Source: Acanthococcus lagerstroemiae (lineage: Eukaryota > Arthropoda > Insecta > Hemiptera > Eriococcidae). Taken from it: 64,000 bases of DNA. Of the stretch, positions 47,501 to 53,054 are shown in pieces. The DNA is taken from contig CM063108.1 in NCBI GenBank assembly GCA_031841125.1, positions 53,528,122 to 53,592,121 on the forward strand. Reading direction: 5' to 3'. Below the pieces are notes generated by a model. It saw only the letters and a program-made list of their open reading frames with translations. It was not told the DNA's origin and made no database searches. The first letter of the stretch is position 1, and each line of letters begins with the position of its first letter. The position numbers and the translations under genes were made by a program.

Positions 47501-47578
47501 GTGATGGAATTTGATTCCAGGGATACGTTGACGAAGCTAGGAAAGAATCCAGAAATACTGCTATTACCTATCAAGTAG
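14358..47578 (+). CDS. ZAD-type C2H2 zinc-finger transcription factor (8 coding exons)
   Basis: The spliced product is 694 aa, a probable sequence-specific nuclear DNA-binding protein. Exons: 14358-14516, 36487-36615, 39895-39978, 40056-40430, 44017-44266, 44386-44732, 44847-44924 and 46916-47578. All introns are GT/AG and phases match at every junction. An N-terminal ZAD (residues 10-90) uses C14/C17 and C65/C68. Known ZADs bind zinc with four cysteines and mediate homodimerisation. A Lys/Gln-rich stretch and a very acidic linker (about 140-215) follow. Then come twelve C2H2 fingers: one in exon 4, three in exon 5, four in exon 6, four in exon 8. The last finger is C2HC-like. The tail is acidic (EEIEEENEDKDEEN). 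Finger order does not let me name an orthologue. Introns 1, 2, 4 and 7 are swollen by transposons; the others are 77-119 bp. Confidence 0.9.
15344..15633. mobile_element. hAT-like MITE (CAGAGGCGAAAC family)
   Basis: The left end CAGAGGCGAAAC pairs with the right end ATTTCGTTTCTG, with two mismatches. A long G run follows the left end. The interior matches 7984-8246 and 16917-17135. The 8-bp flanks do not match, so the duplication is lost or the ends have rearranged. Confidence 0.6.
15805..16528 (+). repeat. dispersed repeat, copy 2 (partner at 7690-7983)
   Basis: Same-order matches to the 7.7-8.0 kb copy at 15805-15975 and 16406-16510. The intervening DNA contains the MITE at 16066-16256. 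Confidence 0.6.
16066..16256. mobile_element. hAT-like MITE, 191 bp
   Basis: The ends are CAGTGGTTCCCAA and TTGGGAACCCCTG, a widespread hAT terminal type. A perfect 8-bp duplication CTCTAATC lies at 16058-16065 and 16257-16264. GGTCCTTGAAA repeats and a GGTCCGCGGACC palindrome sit inside. Confidence 0.9.
16532..16914. mobile_element. hAT-like MITE (CAGGGACGTACC family), copy 1
   Basis: The left end is CAGGGACGTACC and the degraded right end is GGTACGTTCGTG. The interior has three tandem copies of a unit of about 70 bp reading roughly CCAAGTATCAAAGCAAAA...TTGTTGGATTTTTCC. Flanking 8-mers do not match. Confidence 0.6.
16917..17135. mobile_element. truncated hAT-like MITE (CAGAGGCGAAAC family)
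   Basis: The interior matches the MITEs at 7984 and 15344 (GTCGGCAAATTTTGAAACT, then GTTTGTTTG, then a C-rich tract). The terminal 12 bp are missing on both sides. Confidence 0.5.
17136..17807. other. no gene recognised
   Basis: Intronic sequence with short open frames only. None resembles a known family. Confidence 0.35.
17808..17868 (+). mobile_element. 5' end of a GGACGCTGTT MITE (copy g)
   Basis: The first 60 bp match the family start GGACGCTGTTCAGCAAAAGG and then break directly into the dispersed repeat at 17868. Confidence 0.6.
17868..18345 (+). repeat. dispersed repeat D, copy 1 (inverted partner 50886-51490)
   Basis: About 480 bp matches the reverse complement of 50886-51490, with an extra segment in the latter. 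Landmarks are CCCGAATCATAAATATGTAT, GACGCAGGTCGTTCCTA and GGAAACAAACAGAAC. In both places a GGACGCTGTT MITE follows on the same side. No coding capacity is seen. Confidence 0.75.
18417..18668 (+). mobile_element. MITE of the GGACGCTGTT family (copy f)
   Basis: The 252-bp copy starts GAACGCTATTCAG and ends AATAGCGTCC. Flanking 4-mers differ (AACT and GTTT). It lies next to dispersed repeat D. Confidence 0.75.
18669..19560. other. no gene; small tandem duplication at 18991-19040
   Basis: The phrase TATTATTAAGGNGGAGGGAGG occurs twice in tandem at 18991-19040. The rest shows nothing I recognise. Confidence 0.4.
19657..19944. mobile_element. hAT-like MITE, 288 bp
   Basis: The ends CATAGGCGCCGACTT and AAGTCGGCGCTTATG are inverted. 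The flanks GTTGTGCG and GTTGTACG (19649-19656 and 19945-19952) match at 7 of 8. The element splits a repeat whose inverted copy lies at 21690-21830. Confidence 0.8.
20140..21240 (+). mobile_element. possible Helitron/endonuclease transposon debris
   Basis: The frame at 21025-21207 contains VAVYISPNSTIKDI. This resembles the endonuclease-like segment near PIF1-type helicases in insect Helitrons, or a LINE endonuclease. The frame at 20201-20443 (DIEKPFPRFTFTEQ) may be from the same element. A GC hairpin pair (GGCCGCGAAGCGGCC and GGGGCGAAAGCCCC) follows at 21220-21250. Assignment is tentative, and the MITE at 20494 interrupts the region. Confidence 0.3.
20494..20859. mobile_element. hAT-like MITE (CAGGGACGTACC family), copy 2
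   Basis: The left end is CAGGGACGTACCG and the right end CGGTGTCACATCCCTG. The flanks TGTTTATT and TGTCTATT (20486-20493 and 20860-20867) match at 7 of 8. Three tandem units of about 65 bp containing AAATCCAACAAGTC lie inside. Confidence 0.8.
21486..21622. mobile_element. hAT-like MITE, 137 bp
   Basis: The ends CAGTGGCGTAGCCATG and TGGCTACGCCACTG are inverted. A perfect 8-bp duplication ATGCGCAC lies at 21478-21485 and 21623-21630. Long G and C runs sit just inside the ends. Confidence 0.9.
21784..22041. repeat. 129-bp tandem duplication
   Basis: 21784-21912 repeats at 21913-22041 with few changes. The first unit ends in the left ~30 bp of the MITE that is complete only at 22007-22233. The duplication therefore happened after that insertion. 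Confidence 0.75.
22007..22233. mobile_element. hAT-like MITE (CAGGGACGTACC family), copy 3, in BEL pol
   Basis: The right end is CGGTACGTCCCTG and the left end a diverged CAGGGAGGGAGG. The flanks GATTTGGC and GCTTTGGC (21999-22006 and 22234-22241) match at 7 of 8. Removing one flank joins the BEL reading frame across the gap, which supports the call. Confidence 0.75.
22439..24015 (+). mobile_element. hAT element, 1,577 bp, nested in BEL pol
   Basis: Perfect 12-bp ends (CAGGGGCGAAAC/GTTTCGCCCCTG) are flanked by a perfect 8-bp duplication CGAGACAG (22431-22438 and 24016-24023). The interior keeps the 3' part of a transposase gene (23080-23655). AGTCGGCAAA-type repeats lie near both ends. Terminal sequence relates it to the short MITEs at 7984, 15344 and 16917, which may be its deletion derivatives. 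Confidence 0.9.
23080..23655 (+). pseudogene. hAT transposase C-terminal remnant
   Basis: One frame runs through 23080-23655 with a single in-frame stop at 23407-23409. The last part (residues from 23491, LKFVKSPLRTTM, then LLILTTQKDLVDQ and KIVQIWSMVKTRK) has the pattern of the hAT C-terminal dimerisation domain found in ZMYM1-like and related hAT transposases. The N-terminal zinc finger and most of the catalytic core are absent, so it cannot be active. Confidence 0.7.
24838..25020. other. GC-rich insert replacing the BEL integrase core
   Basis: A GC-rich segment unrelated to BEL lies exactly where the integrase catalytic domain should be. It includes an imperfect palindrome (AATACTGGTTGG at about 24861 and CCAACCAGTATT at about 24883). 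Its origin is unknown. Confidence 0.4.
25762..26687 (+). mobile_element. Tc1/mariner element, internally deleted, long TIRs
   Basis: The inverted ends start CGAGRGGTGTCCCAAAAGTT and extend about 200 bp (25762-25962 and 26487-26687). TA flanks both sides (25760-25761 and 26688-26689). The interior holds broken transposase. A helix-turn-helix start (SEQRAYIKIETLRGK) with ATG at 25905 lies in the left TIR. A C-terminal catalytic block holds HDSARPHIAD and HPPYSPNLSPPDY at about 26318-26420. At 926 bp it is shorter than a full mariner of about 1.3 kb and is frameshifted, so it is non-autonomous. Confidence 0.85.
26690..28661. other. no gene recognised
   Basis: Intronic DNA. AAGCTAGAAGC-type short repeats occur at 27310-27420. 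At 28067-28090 a short phrase (CAGCGCGCCACCG) is shared with 7658. No coding similarity was recognised. Confidence 0.4.
28902..29155 (+). mobile_element. MITE of the GGACGCTGTT family (copy b)
   Basis: The 254-bp copy starts GGACGCTGTTATGC and ends CTTAACAGCGTCC. AAAT flanks both sides (28898-28901 and 29156-29159). The opposite foldback arm has the uninterrupted site. Confidence 0.85.
30819..31757. mobile_element. TIR element S, 939 bp, GGCGTTATTA family
   Basis: The ends AGTATCCTATTAACGCC and GGCGTTATTAGGATACT match at 16 of 17. Internal GGCGTTATTA-like copies lie at 30998-31010, 31021-31033, 31368-31380 and 31724-31736. It interrupts the right foldback arm, and the left arm shows the empty site. 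TTA or TA may be the target duplication. No transposase is seen. Confidence 0.7.
32100..32680. repeat. AT-rich tandem array, block 1
   Basis: A degenerate AATAATTAAAATAATTGATA-type unit repeats about every 24-27 bp. A precise 48-bp unit is duplicated at 32546-32593 and 32594-32641. The open frame across it on the - strand is the repeat itself. Confidence 0.7.
32700..33592. other. spacer between tandem arrays, unknown GC-richer patch
   Basis: 32700-32830 is GC-richer and has an open - strand frame (YRDARMPNWSRDTAPP) that could be a retroelement tail, but I cannot place it. Isolated AT-array units recur at 33260-33350. Confidence 0.35.
33593..33848 (+). mobile_element. MITE of the GGACGCTGTT family (copy c)
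   Basis: The 256-bp copy starts GGACGCTGTTAAG and ends CTTAACAGCGTCC. AATT flanks both sides (33589-33592 and 33849-33852). Confidence 0.85.
33853..34560. repeat. AT-rich tandem array, block 2
   Basis: Same degenerate AATAATTAAAATAATTGATA-like unit as 32100-32680. Confidence 0.6.
34561..36486. other. remainder of intron 1; isolated TATA-like site
   Basis: No gene was recognised. A clear TATAAATA at 35570-35577 sits in a GC-richer context about 0.9 kb before exon 2. It could be an alternative promoter, but no initiator or first exon is evident. Confidence 0.3.
36487..36615 (+). CDS. zinc-finger gene exon 2 (second half of ZAD)
   Basis: Codes residues 54-96, with the second ZAD cysteine pair C-K-T-C (C65 and C68) and the following helix (FRQQAKRSDEILRR). 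Acceptor TTGCAG, donor GTAAGC, phase 0 at both ends. Confidence 0.92.
36616..37618. other. intron 2, 5' part; no feature recognised
   Basis: No repeat or exon placed. The short frame at 37024-37221 is not supported. Confidence 0.4.
37619..38449. mobile_element. TIR element Q, 831 bp, with reiterated AACAGTGTAAC motif
   Basis: The 24-bp ends (start GGGGAGAC, inner end AACAGTGTAAC) match at 22 of 24. TA flanks both sides (37617-37618 and 38450-38451), as in Tc1/mariner-type insertions. The motif recurs at 37646-37661, 37993-38009, 38226-38238 and 38255-38268. No transposase gene is seen. Confidence 0.8.
39146..39505. repeat. palindromic repeat carrying a hAT MITE in one arm
   Basis: A left arm at about 39146-39197 (GACATCCGCCATTTTGAGT) is complementary to a right arm split by the MITE (39236-39248 and 39458-39505, CTCAAAATGGAGGATGTC). 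Weaker pairing continues outward. Confidence 0.6.
39249..39449. mobile_element. hAT-like MITE, 201 bp
   Basis: The ends CAGCGGCGTAACTAG and TTGGTTACGCGCCTG are inverted. A perfect 8-bp duplication CGTCGGGC lies at 39241-39248 and 39450-39457. Confidence 0.88.
39895..39978 (+). CDS. zinc-finger gene exon 3 (charged linker)
   Basis: Codes residues 97-124, a Lys/Gln/Glu-rich helix-prone linker ending NNKNDSNTTE. Acceptor TTGTCTAG, donor GTGAGA, phase 0. Family comparison cannot test this exon, but both splice sites and the frame are good. Confidence 0.75.
40056..40430 (+). CDS. zinc-finger gene exon 4 (acidic region, finger 1)
   Basis: Codes residues 125-249. A run of Asp and Glu (D-rich at about 144-150, EEDDSEEE later) makes a strongly acidic linker. 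Finger 1 (C-x2-C-x12-H-x4-H, QWICQYC...HALIH) ends the exon. Donor GTAATT, phase 0. Confidence 0.9.
40517..40667. mobile_element. hAT-like MITE, 151 bp
   Basis: The left end CAGAAGCGCAAAT and right end ATTTGCGCCTATA are partly inverted. A perfect 8-bp duplication GTTCCAGT lies at 40509-40516 and 40668-40675. The interior is G-rich. Confidence 0.82.
40676..44016. other. intron 4 remainder; one SINE, otherwise no feature
   Basis: No exon was recognised between the MITE and exon 5 apart from the SINE at 41200-41405. A 15-nt A run lies at about 41671-41686. Short + strand frames at 42586-42915 are not supported. Confidence 0.4.
41200..41405 (-). mobile_element. tRNA-derived SINE
   Basis: On the - strand a tRNA-like head starts near 41405, with A box TGGCCAAGTGG and B-box-like GGCTTGATTCC about 60 nt later. 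A unique body follows. The tRNA fold is incomplete, so it is not a tRNA gene. Confidence 0.5.
44017..44266 (+). CDS. zinc-finger gene exon 5 (fingers 2-4)
   Basis: Codes residues 250-332 plus one nucleotide. Three C2H2 fingers are present (CDYC, CQMC, CPVC) with linkers HSDGNPH and HDQVKPF, the second close to the TGEKP-type linker. Donor follows ACAG in phase 1. Confidence 0.93.
44386..44732 (+). CDS. zinc-finger gene exon 6 (fingers 5-8)
   Basis: Completes Gly333, then codes to residue 448. Four C2H2 fingers are present (CSVC, CSAC, CTVC, CYEC). Acceptor TTTACCAG, donor GTAAGC. Confidence 0.93.
44847..44924 (+). CDS. zinc-finger gene exon 7 (linker)
   Basis: Codes residues 449-474, a Ser/Glu-rich linker without fingers. 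A strong polypyrimidine tract precedes TTACAG, and the donor is GTAAGT. Phase 0. Confidence 0.8.
45322..46695. mobile_element. TIR element R, 1,374 bp, GGCGTAATTA family, filling intron 7
   Basis: The 23-bp ends (start AGGTACCGG, inner end GTAATTACGCC) match at 22 of 23. TA flanks both sides (45320-45321 and 46696-46697). GGCGTAATTA/GGCGTTATTA motifs recur at 45529-45543, 45553-45566, 46243-46255, 46268-46280 and 46656-46668. The motif links it to element S. It makes up about 70% of the 1,991-bp intron. No transposase is seen. Confidence 0.82.
46916..47578 (+). CDS. zinc-finger gene terminal exon 8 (fingers 9-12)
   Basis: Codes residues 475-694 and stop TAG 47576-47578. A 60-residue linker with an Ala/Val stretch precedes three canonical C2H2 fingers (CDIC, CSMC, CGVC). 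A fourth, CEAC...H-x4-C, replaces the last His with Cys. An acidic tail follows. A likely poly(A) signal ATTAAA lies at 47775-47780. Confidence 0.93.
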   Translation, partial: KSDLERGNRTFRALIREAFSGGQANGWSQAVAAAAVVAPAANVAAEKKSENVLKCDICHKKFSQKHSLDSHKKIHTAVKPYGCSMCEKSFYRRRELTRHEAVHTGYKPFSCGVCGKCFSRTDKLNRHVQTHQYKSIFRNHKCEACSLNFRTEQELQKHKPLCKPETKESNELYPEVIVKAEEIEEENEDKDEENMVMEFDSRDTLTKLGKNPEILLLPIK

Positions 47579-48204
47579 ATGTGTAGGTACTTACATTGCC
47601 GAGTTCTTATTTTGTTAATTATTTTGTGATCGTTCCGCTAGTCTCTCACTTTTTTTATATTTAATTTATGTTTACATTTTTTGTGTTATTTTCGGGACCA
47701 GGAATGAAAATATCAAAACTGATACATATTAATTTGTTTGATAGGTATACTAAGAAGTTCATTTGTTCTGTATGATTAAAAAATAATGGGTGCATTTCCT
47801 TTTAGAATCTTGTACATCGTTTTAATTTTGTTTGTTTTGCATTGTAGAGGACGTTTCTATTGTAGGTTATAAGAGGGTATGTAGGTAATGAAAATGGCTG
47901 ACATGTGATTTTATGACCCATACGGCGGGTGAACGCAATCATTTTGCATTTTAAAAATTCATATCTATCAACCTAATTTAGGCTACTAAATTATTTGCTG
48001 AATTCGTAGAGTACTTACAACAGTATAAAATTCAAGTTGTCAACCAGTCGACAAATATTTATTACATAGACCAGGAGAACATGATGAAAATTTGGTATGT
48101 ACAGTAATCTATCTGGACAAAGAAATTCTGTGTTCCTATAATCATTATTATTGTAAAATTCTTGAAGTAAAAAGGAAAAAAAAATCTGGTTGATGAACTT
48201 GCAT
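47579..48204. other. convergent 3' intergenic spacer
   Basis: Holds the 3' UTRs of the zinc-finger gene (+; ATTAAA 47775-47780) and AGPAT-A (-; AATAAA complement at 48058-48063). No other gene is seen. Confidence 0.6.
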
Positions 48205-48404
48205 TTAATTATAGAATTTTCTGGTTTTTCTTTTCTTTTTCCTGTAATTATGATTTAATAAATTTGTAAAATACACTGTTTCGTCTCTCAATAATTGGTT
48301 TCTAGAACTCATGATATCGTACGTTTTTTTAAGCAGTGAATCAACATCTTGGTACGAGTATCCTTCGGTTCGTATTGGAGGTAAAACATCAAGTACCATT
48401 GTAC
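48205..48404 (-). CDS. AGPAT-A exon 5 (C-terminus)
   Basis: Completes Gly336 and codes 65 residues ([16 protein letters not shown]...). A basic lysine-rich end (RKKKRKTRK) may interact with membrane or serve retention. Acceptor TTACAG, stop at 48205-48207. Confidence 0.88.
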
Positions 48405-51400
48405 CTGTAAGCCGACAGAAATATTTAGTAGACACATGCATGTTAATATATTATATACCTATAATCGTTTATATTATAACTTAATGAAGAGTTTTGTGGT
48501 TTCTTGCTCTATACTTATTATTGTAATCGGGTATACAAAGGTATACCTGACTCGAAATATCTATCCCGCCAGCTGATGAAGTAATATGGGGAAAATATGA
48601 CCGGAATTATAGGAATCTGATTCTTGACTGCCAATCGAAATGCTCCTTTTTTAAACGGTAGCAAGACGTTGGGGTTTTCATTTCGTGTTCCCTCTGGGAA
48701 TATCCATACTTTGGCCTGAAAAATACAAAATTTAATTTCAGCGTTTACATTCGATCGTGTCGGATTAGTTGTAGAAAAATACTTTTGAAAATAAAATGAA
48801 TAAACCAACTCGTTGTCGATCAATGATGTCCGCGGCTTCGTTCATTTGTTGATGAGTTTTCTGAAAATTTGGCTTCCGGCTGATGAACACAATTCCGCTC
48901 AGCCATAACACAAGTCCAAATGGCCAGATCCAGAATATCAGCTTTCGAGCAACTGCAGTACACCGTAATTTTAGTTTATTGGTCAGATAAAGCATGCCTG
49001 AAAAAAGACAAAAAAAGACATACTCTAATTATTATGATGCGATGACGTTGATATTTAGAAATGTTTGTGTTTTTCAGTGATCCCAAGACTGAAACCGATG
49101 ACTCACGTGTCTGTCATCAATCTCTGTTGCAAGTGTTAATTCCCATTAAGCGATCGAGCTCTCGGTCTATTTCATTTTATTTAATGGTACTGATGAGACC
49201 ATCATCCACACAGTTTAATCTGTGGGACAAAAACGCGGGGGGGGGGGTCAGCAGGTGATCTAAGATACTAAAGTCTGTATATAGCAAGTGCTTGTTCCCA
49301 TTAAGGGATCGAGCTCTCGATCTATTTCATTTTATTTAATGGTAGGTACTGATGAGACCATCATCCGCAGTTTTAATCCGAGGTACCGGAACGGGGGTGC
49401 AATGTTACGTTGCATCCCTCCTCCATCAATAAGAAAGGAAAAAAAAACAAGTTTAGCGGCTGATCTAAGTTATTAAAGCATTTGTTTCTCCTCCCCGCCC
49501 CCTGAAAAATCTCGAAAATTTGTCTTTTTTTTCAAATCAACAGCCAAATTTGGATATTTTTTTAAACAAGAGGGGGCCTCTTGTTTGTTTCCTTTTTGCT
49601 CATCAGGTTGAATTTTTGTATGGATCCCCTCCCCTCTCCACCAACCAAAACCAAACAAAAACCTTCCGACGCCATTGGTTTTGATATAGTCAGTGGAAAG
49701 AGCGTAAAAAGTAGATTTTTTAAAAATTGGGCCTCCCGATACAAAAATTTGTATCCACGTTGAAAAAAGCTTATCAGTAAGCGCTATCCATAAACCGGCA
49801 TTATTCATTGGCTAAAAAAAAACAGATTTTGTCACTTGGTTGTTTTTTGCTTAATATCGTTCAATTGCACTGGTTGCAGTTATGGAAATTATGATCAAGA
49901 CGCGTACTCCTGTTTGTTTTTACAATGGATGAGACAATTGGTGAATTAGTGCAAGAAAAGATGATGCTAAAACCATAGAAATCCTTCTCACCTCACAGGT
50001 ATAACATTTCGTGATAACTAGACAATCAGATCAGTTTGTTTATCATTGATCATTGGCTATTATCAGTGTTCTCAAAAGTTTCATCAGTAGAGCGTAATTT
50101 TTCTTTAGCTAGAGTGCTAGACCAACAATAGATAGAAATTTTTTTTAAATCAAAAACGAAAAAAAGTCTGTTTTCGGGATTATAGTAACCGCAGTTTGAT
50201 GAATTGTCCCACGGATTCAGTAAGTGAGTAAACAACAAATTAATACCATCAAGTGATAATGTAGGATTACTGGGATCTATATGATCCAGCATTGATTATT
50301 GTTACGGAGGCAACTCTACATTAAAAGCAGATTATTTAATGGACGCTGTTCAGCAAAAGGAACTAACAAAATCCACTTTTTGAGAACATGTGATTCATTG
50401 ACGTTCAAGAGCCATGTAGAAACTATAATATGGCATTGCGTTTACTGATAAGCTTTTTTCAACGTGAGTATAGATACACATTGTTGGATTGGGGACCCAA
50501 TTTTGAAAAGTTCTACGTTTTACGCTCTTTCCAACAATACTAACAACTCATTTTGTTTACAAATGTTAGTTGGTTCCCTTTTGTTGAACAGCATCCATTG
50601 GATGCTTTGAAGCGTGACAGAACCAACGGACATTCGGGGACAAAATGAGTTATTAGTGTCGTTGGAAAGAGCGTAAAAAGTAGAATTTTTCAAAATTAGG
50701 CGCCTGATTCAAAAAATGTGTACTTACGTTAAAAAAAGCTTATCATTAAACGCTATATATGTCATTATAATATAGTTTCTACATGATGACTCTTGAATTT
50801 CGAATCACGCACATTCTCAAAAACAGATTTTGTTTGTTGGTTCCGTTACGCTTAACAGCGTTCAATTTCATAATGTTTGATACAGTTTTATATTGTCAGC
50901 ATGTCAGCGGTTCTGTTTGTTTCCTCAGAGGAGCAAACAAACGGCTTAATGTCGGCATCCAACATGCTACAATAAACTGGTAACAGGCATGTCAGGATAC
51001 AAGGTTATATAGTCATCCATCACAAGGTGAGTGAAGTCGAACGCTGAGCCCCACTCTGAACTTGGTAAAGCAACCTGAGGTCATATAGTCCATTACATTC
51101 AACATCTTACGCTCCATGTTTTCTCAGTGAGTCCGTGAGTCAGTGTTTAGTCTTCATTTAGTTGGTCTGGGTTCCTGCTCTCCAGTATATTCAATGCTAA
51201 CAGGTAATCTCTCATATTCATTGTCTATCTACTTTTATTGCTTTATAGATTTTCAGCGATTTAACATTTCAAACATTGTTCAGCAATCGTTGTTGAATAT
51301 ACCTACGTTAACTGCAGATATCTGAATCATTATGAAACACTTTTAATGCTTTTAGTGTGTTTTCATAGATTTTGGTGAATGTCTAGTTTATAGCTGAATC

Positions 51401-53054
51401 GTTGATCGTACACAAAAGAGCTATCTAGGAACGACCTGCGTCAAATATTGGAGTGTTCTTAGAATGAGCACTGATACATATTTATGATTCGGGTAAGTTC
51501 GAAGATTTTAAATTTATAATAGCCAACTTTGGCATTGAACTGATCACCTAACCACAAGATGAGAATGATATGATTACATCCCTAATAGGTACGCATGGGT
51601 TTAGAAATTATAATCTGCATTTCACATTGTTAAATTATAATAATCATAACTGAGAGTGTATAGAAAATGTCCGAAATAGAGGGTTACTGGTTGAAAACGT
51701 CTGCTAAGAATTGTCAAATGCTCGAGCATTGATTGCTTGGCTTCTACCTACCACATATTACTCGTAAATAATTGTTGTGTAAAGTTTAATGAACAGCAGT
51801 ATTTTGGCATTCAAAAGTAGTGTAGTACCTATATTGGAGCTTTTACGCTACGGAAATGACAAAAATATTTTGCGGTTCTCTTCTTCTCTATTCCTCCATT
51901 CGTAAAAACCTCTAGCAAATGTAACACCATATAATTCAGATTTTTGGCATATCCATCCATCATCGCCCTTTTACTCCTCTTCTAGTGCTTTTGAAATGAA
52001 TCTTAAACCATCAATTATTGCCTCTGGCTTTTGTATTTTATAAGGATGCTAGTGGATTGGTCTGCTCGAGGAGTTATACATAGATGACTTATTTACAATT
52101 TCATGTTTCAATACCCCACTCTGTCTTTTGGTTCAAGAGAAGATAATAGTTACGTATATCAACTTTGCAATTGAAATTAGTCATTGCTCATGGAGAAAAC
52201 ATTTTTGCGAAAGAATGAATTATAGTACATATTTACATGACTAAGTATAAAGTGTAGTATTTTTTCATTATGTTATGCCTTATGTACCTATTCGATAATC
52301 AGTGCTTTATTTACCCAGAACGTCGATTGCTGATTGATGGTTGGAAACAATTACTGCGCTTTCATTATCTGGTATCATATTGTAAGCATTTCTTATCTCC
52401 CATCGAATGCCCAGCAGGCGCGATAACGGCGGTACAATGTAAGCTCCTAACCTTTCGTAAGTAAACTTGTGTATAATAAATCAGAATCTCGGCAGTACCT
52501 AATATACAGAATAAGTTTTGCTACATAGATTTACTCGCTTACCTAATATTTCTTACATCCCAAGGTCGGAAAATAGCCGCTGGTAACATCAAAAAGCTCA
52601 TCGATGAAGCTGCTACGCATAGTACAGCATAAGATATGTAACAGTTGGCTAGTATCCGGACACTTTTATCGTATCGCAGCAAAGACGATACTCCAATAAT
52701 GCTAATACTGAGCAGTGTGTGAGGAGGTAGCCAGTACCGCAACAACAATATTGCCGAAATGATTTCGATTATCTTGAGAAATGTCTGGATTGGCAGGAGA
52801 TGATGGAGGAGTATCAGGAGAGAGACGACGTTTGTCATGAATAATAAATAAAAGTTTGGGAAAAAGTACATGAGGAGGAGGATGATTGTGAGAGTACCGA
52901 CCGCGGTAATAATGTTCTTCTGTGGTACATATTTGAGGAAAATCAAGATGCTGGAAACGAGTATTGAGACAAAATAAGTTGTGGTGGGAAGGAGAACATG
53001 TAATGGCAAAAGAACGAGGAGTAGCAGAAGTGTACGCTTGTATTCTGCCACCAT
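48205..53054 (-). CDS. AGPAT-A: 1-acylglycerol-3-phosphate acyltransferase with unusual N-terminus
   Basis: Predicted 401 aa, an ER-membrane enzyme adding an acyl chain to lysophosphatidic acid to make phosphatidic acid. Exons in transcript order: 53054-52543, 52451-52315, 48997-48810, 48715-48547 and 48404-48205. All splice sites are GT/AG and phases agree. The PlsC motifs are intact: N-H-Q-S-A-I-D (H209, D214), a basic segment with [21 protein letters not shown] (285-290) and IPIIPVIF. Exon 1 (170 aa) is nearly all hydrophobic, with prolines at 44, 66, 88 and 110. It is much longer than the 80-aa first exon of AGPAT-B and than usual AGPAT1/2 N-termini. Intron 2 (3.3 kb) is full of MITEs. 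The donor after exon 3 (GTTGGT) is weak. Confidence 0.85.
48547..48715 (-). CDS. AGPAT-A exon 4 (EGTR motif)
   Basis: 169 nt, residues 280-335. Contains F-P-E-G-T-R-N and the [13 protein letters not shown] segment. Same length as the equivalent exon in B and C. Confidence 0.92.
48810..48997 (-). CDS. AGPAT-A exon 3
   Basis: 188 nt, residues 218-279. Contains the [15 protein letters not shown] block and FISR. Acceptor TTTTTTCAG is good; donor GTTGGT is weak but fits phase and the paralogue. Confidence 0.88.
49131..49480. repeat. diverged tandem duplication in AGPAT-A intron 2
   Basis: Two units of about 150-190 bp (49131-49270 and 49287-49480) share CCATTAAGNGATCGAGCTCT and ACTGATGAGACCATCATCC. 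Both end near TGATCTAAG. Each has a G-rich stretch. Confidence 0.6.
49640..49862 (-). mobile_element. MITE of the GGACGCTGTT family (copy h), degraded
   Basis: The reverse-oriented core (GGAAAGAGCGTAAAAAGTAG to AAAACAGATTTTGTC) matches the family. The right end is degenerate and the left end unclear. Confidence 0.6.
50341..50596 (+). mobile_element. MITE of the GGACGCTGTT family (copy d)
   Basis: Starts GGACGCTGTTCAGC and ends GAACAGCATCC. It lies 3 bp from the oppositely oriented copy e, making a head-to-head inverted pair. Confidence 0.8.
50600..50863 (-). mobile_element. MITE of the GGACGCTGTT family (copy e)
   Basis: Reverse-oriented copy whose right end reads TTAACAGCGTTC, followed by AATT. 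Dispersed repeat D (50886-51490) abuts it, as at 17868-18668. Confidence 0.8.
50886..51490 (-). repeat. dispersed repeat D, copy 2
   Basis: Reverse complement of 17868-18345 with an extra segment at about 51125-51230. It lies with MITE copy e in the same relative order as at 17868-18668. Confidence 0.75.
51491..52314. other. AGPAT-A intron 2 remainder
   Basis: Nothing recognised between dispersed repeat D and exon 2. Confidence 0.4.
52315..52451 (-). CDS. AGPAT-A exon 2 (NHxxxxD catalytic motif)
   Basis: 137 nt, too short to stand out as a frame of its own. Codes [20 protein letters not shown] then [11 protein letters not shown]. The acceptor is CGAAAG (weak pyrimidine tract), the donor GTAAAT. 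Length and phase (2 in, 1 out) equal AGPAT-B exon 2. Confidence 0.88.
52543..53054 (-). CDS. AGPAT-A exon 1 (22-residue hydrophobic repeat region)
   Basis: 512 nt, residues 1-170 from ATG 53054-53052, ending RPWDVRNI before GTAAGC. At least five hydrophobic segments of about 15-20 residues are present. Repeats such as [27 protein letters not shown] and ILLLRYWLP are spaced exactly 22 residues apart. A splice-acceptor-like TTTACAG lies 20 nt before the ATG, so a 5' UTR intron is possible. Confidence 0.8.
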
